A stretch of DNA of 64,000 bases. It comes from Pandoraea pnomenusa. GTDB lineage: Bacteria; Pseudomonadota; Gammaproteobacteria; Burkholderiales; Burkholderiaceae. Positions 63,609 through 64,000 of this stretch are shown here, piece by piece. Each line of letters begins with the position of its first letter. Position 1 is the first letter of the stretch. Location: the NCBI RefSeq assembly GCF_000767615.3, contig NZ_CP009553.3, forward strand, positions 1,550,001-1,614,000. The letters run 5' to 3'. The position numbers and the translations under genes were made by a program. The notes under the pieces are model-generated. The model made no database searches, was not told where the DNA came from, and saw only the letters and a list, made by a program, of their open reading frames with translations.

Positions 63609-63974
63609 ATGAGCAATAGCAACTCGGTGCAGTCGCACGGCCACGAGGCTGGCCACAACGCCGCCGGCGGCAGCCACGGCAGCGTGAAGTCGTACCTGAT
63701 CGGCTTCGTGCTCGCAGTGATCCTCACTGTGGTGCCGTTCAAGCTGGTCATGGACGGCACGATGCCGCCGTCGACGGTGCTGCCGCTGATTCTCGGCGCA
63801 GCCCTCGTGCAGATCATCGTCCACCTCGTCTACTTCCTGCACATGGACCGCTCGTCGGAACAACGCTGGAACGTGATGGCCTTTGCGTTCACGATCCTCA
63901 TCGTGGCCATCGTGCTCGTCGGCTCGCTGTGGATCATGCACAACGCCAACTCGCTGATGATGCCGGGGATGTAA
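63609..63974 (+). CDS. cyoD: Cytochrome bo-type ubiquinol oxidase subunit IV
   Basis: A 121-residue three-helix subunit: GSVKSYLIGFVLAVILTVVPFKLV, LPLILGAALVQIIVHLVYFLHMD, and AFTILIVAIVLVGSLWIMHN. It begins directly after the cyoC stop. A haem O synthase or SURF1 gene may follow outside the window. Confidence 0.95.
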   Translation: MSNSNSVQSHGHEAGHNAAGGSHGSVKSYLIGFVLAVILTVVPFKLVMDGTMPPSTVLPLILGAALVQIIVHLVYFLHMDRSSEQRWNVMAFAFTILIVAIVLVGSLWIMHNANSLMMPGM

Positions 63975-64000
63975 GTCTTCCCCGGGCTTGCCTGCAGTTC

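Overview
The window looks like chromosome of a high-G+C betaproteobacterium of the Burkholderiaceae. The best guess is Pandoraea. The reasons are dense GC-rich coding, a convergent luxI/luxR pair, a cyoABCD quinol oxidase operon and many LysR/TetR/Lrp/IclR/GntR-controlled catabolic and efflux modules. The genus is inferred from gene content only. About 60 protein genes and two tRNAs are supported. I see no insertion sequence, prophage, CRISPR array or integrase.

Layout. 0-8.2 kb: the end of an MHS-type MFS transporter, a periplasmic binding protein, an amidase, a small DUF3820 protein, a LysE exporter, a cysteine dioxygenase/four-domain rhodanese operon and a family 9 glycosyltransferase. 8.2-12.1 kb: a membrane-bound ToxR/MarT-like regulator with its small FidL/ToxS-like partner, divergent from a LuxI synthase whose promoter carries a lux box and whose ribosome-binding site sits in a hairpin. 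The LuxR receptor converges on luxI, and an unusually AT-rich stretch lies behind luxR. 12.8-21.4 kb: one long operon (succinate-semialdehyde dehydrogenase, a complete Liv-type ABC importer, an iron-dependent alcohol dehydrogenase) with a divergent IclR regulator and three 19-bp-phased repeats between them. This suggests uptake and oxidation of a 4-hydroxybutyrate-like compound. 22.5-30.6 kb: a GntR-controlled cluster (glyoxylate-type aminotransferase, MFS importer, fused FAD/Fe-S 2-hydroxyacid dehydrogenase, D-threonine/3-hydroxyaspartate aldolase-like enzyme) with two copies of a 16-bp palindromic operator.

30.8-31.0 kb: tRNA-Ala(GGC) and tRNA-Glu(TTC). 31-40 kb: YciI, AraC, EamA, VOC, DUF1275, two paralogous proteins whose N-terminal W-x-x-I-K-D-W/F-F block resembles the translocation domain of Salmonella SPI-2 type III effectors, a DUF1993 protein that appears to start at ACG, a GNAT, a DJ-1/PfpI protein and a glutathione S-transferase. 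40-47.4 kb: an ABC-2 exporter, a PhnB-like protein, a TetR gene with twin operators facing a tiny gene, a LysR/SDR pair and an Lrp/EamA pair. 47.5-53 kb: a Fur-boxed TonB receptor, a TetR gene that shares operator copies with the downstream ohr gene, a DUF1439 protein, slyX and ynfA.

53-59.4 kb: an Fe-S-type HTH regulator divergent from an MFS/LysR operon, a PAS-PAS-GGDEF protein and an Lrp/LysE pair. 59.4-64 kb: a roughly 500-base untranslated region containing strong nested hairpins, then cyoABCD, encoding cytochrome bo-type quinol oxidase.

The signals I rate highest are the effector-like paralogues with a C11/G11 tract beside one start codon, the hairpin over the luxI ribosome-binding site, the ACG start, and the operator sets that link regulators to specific target operons.
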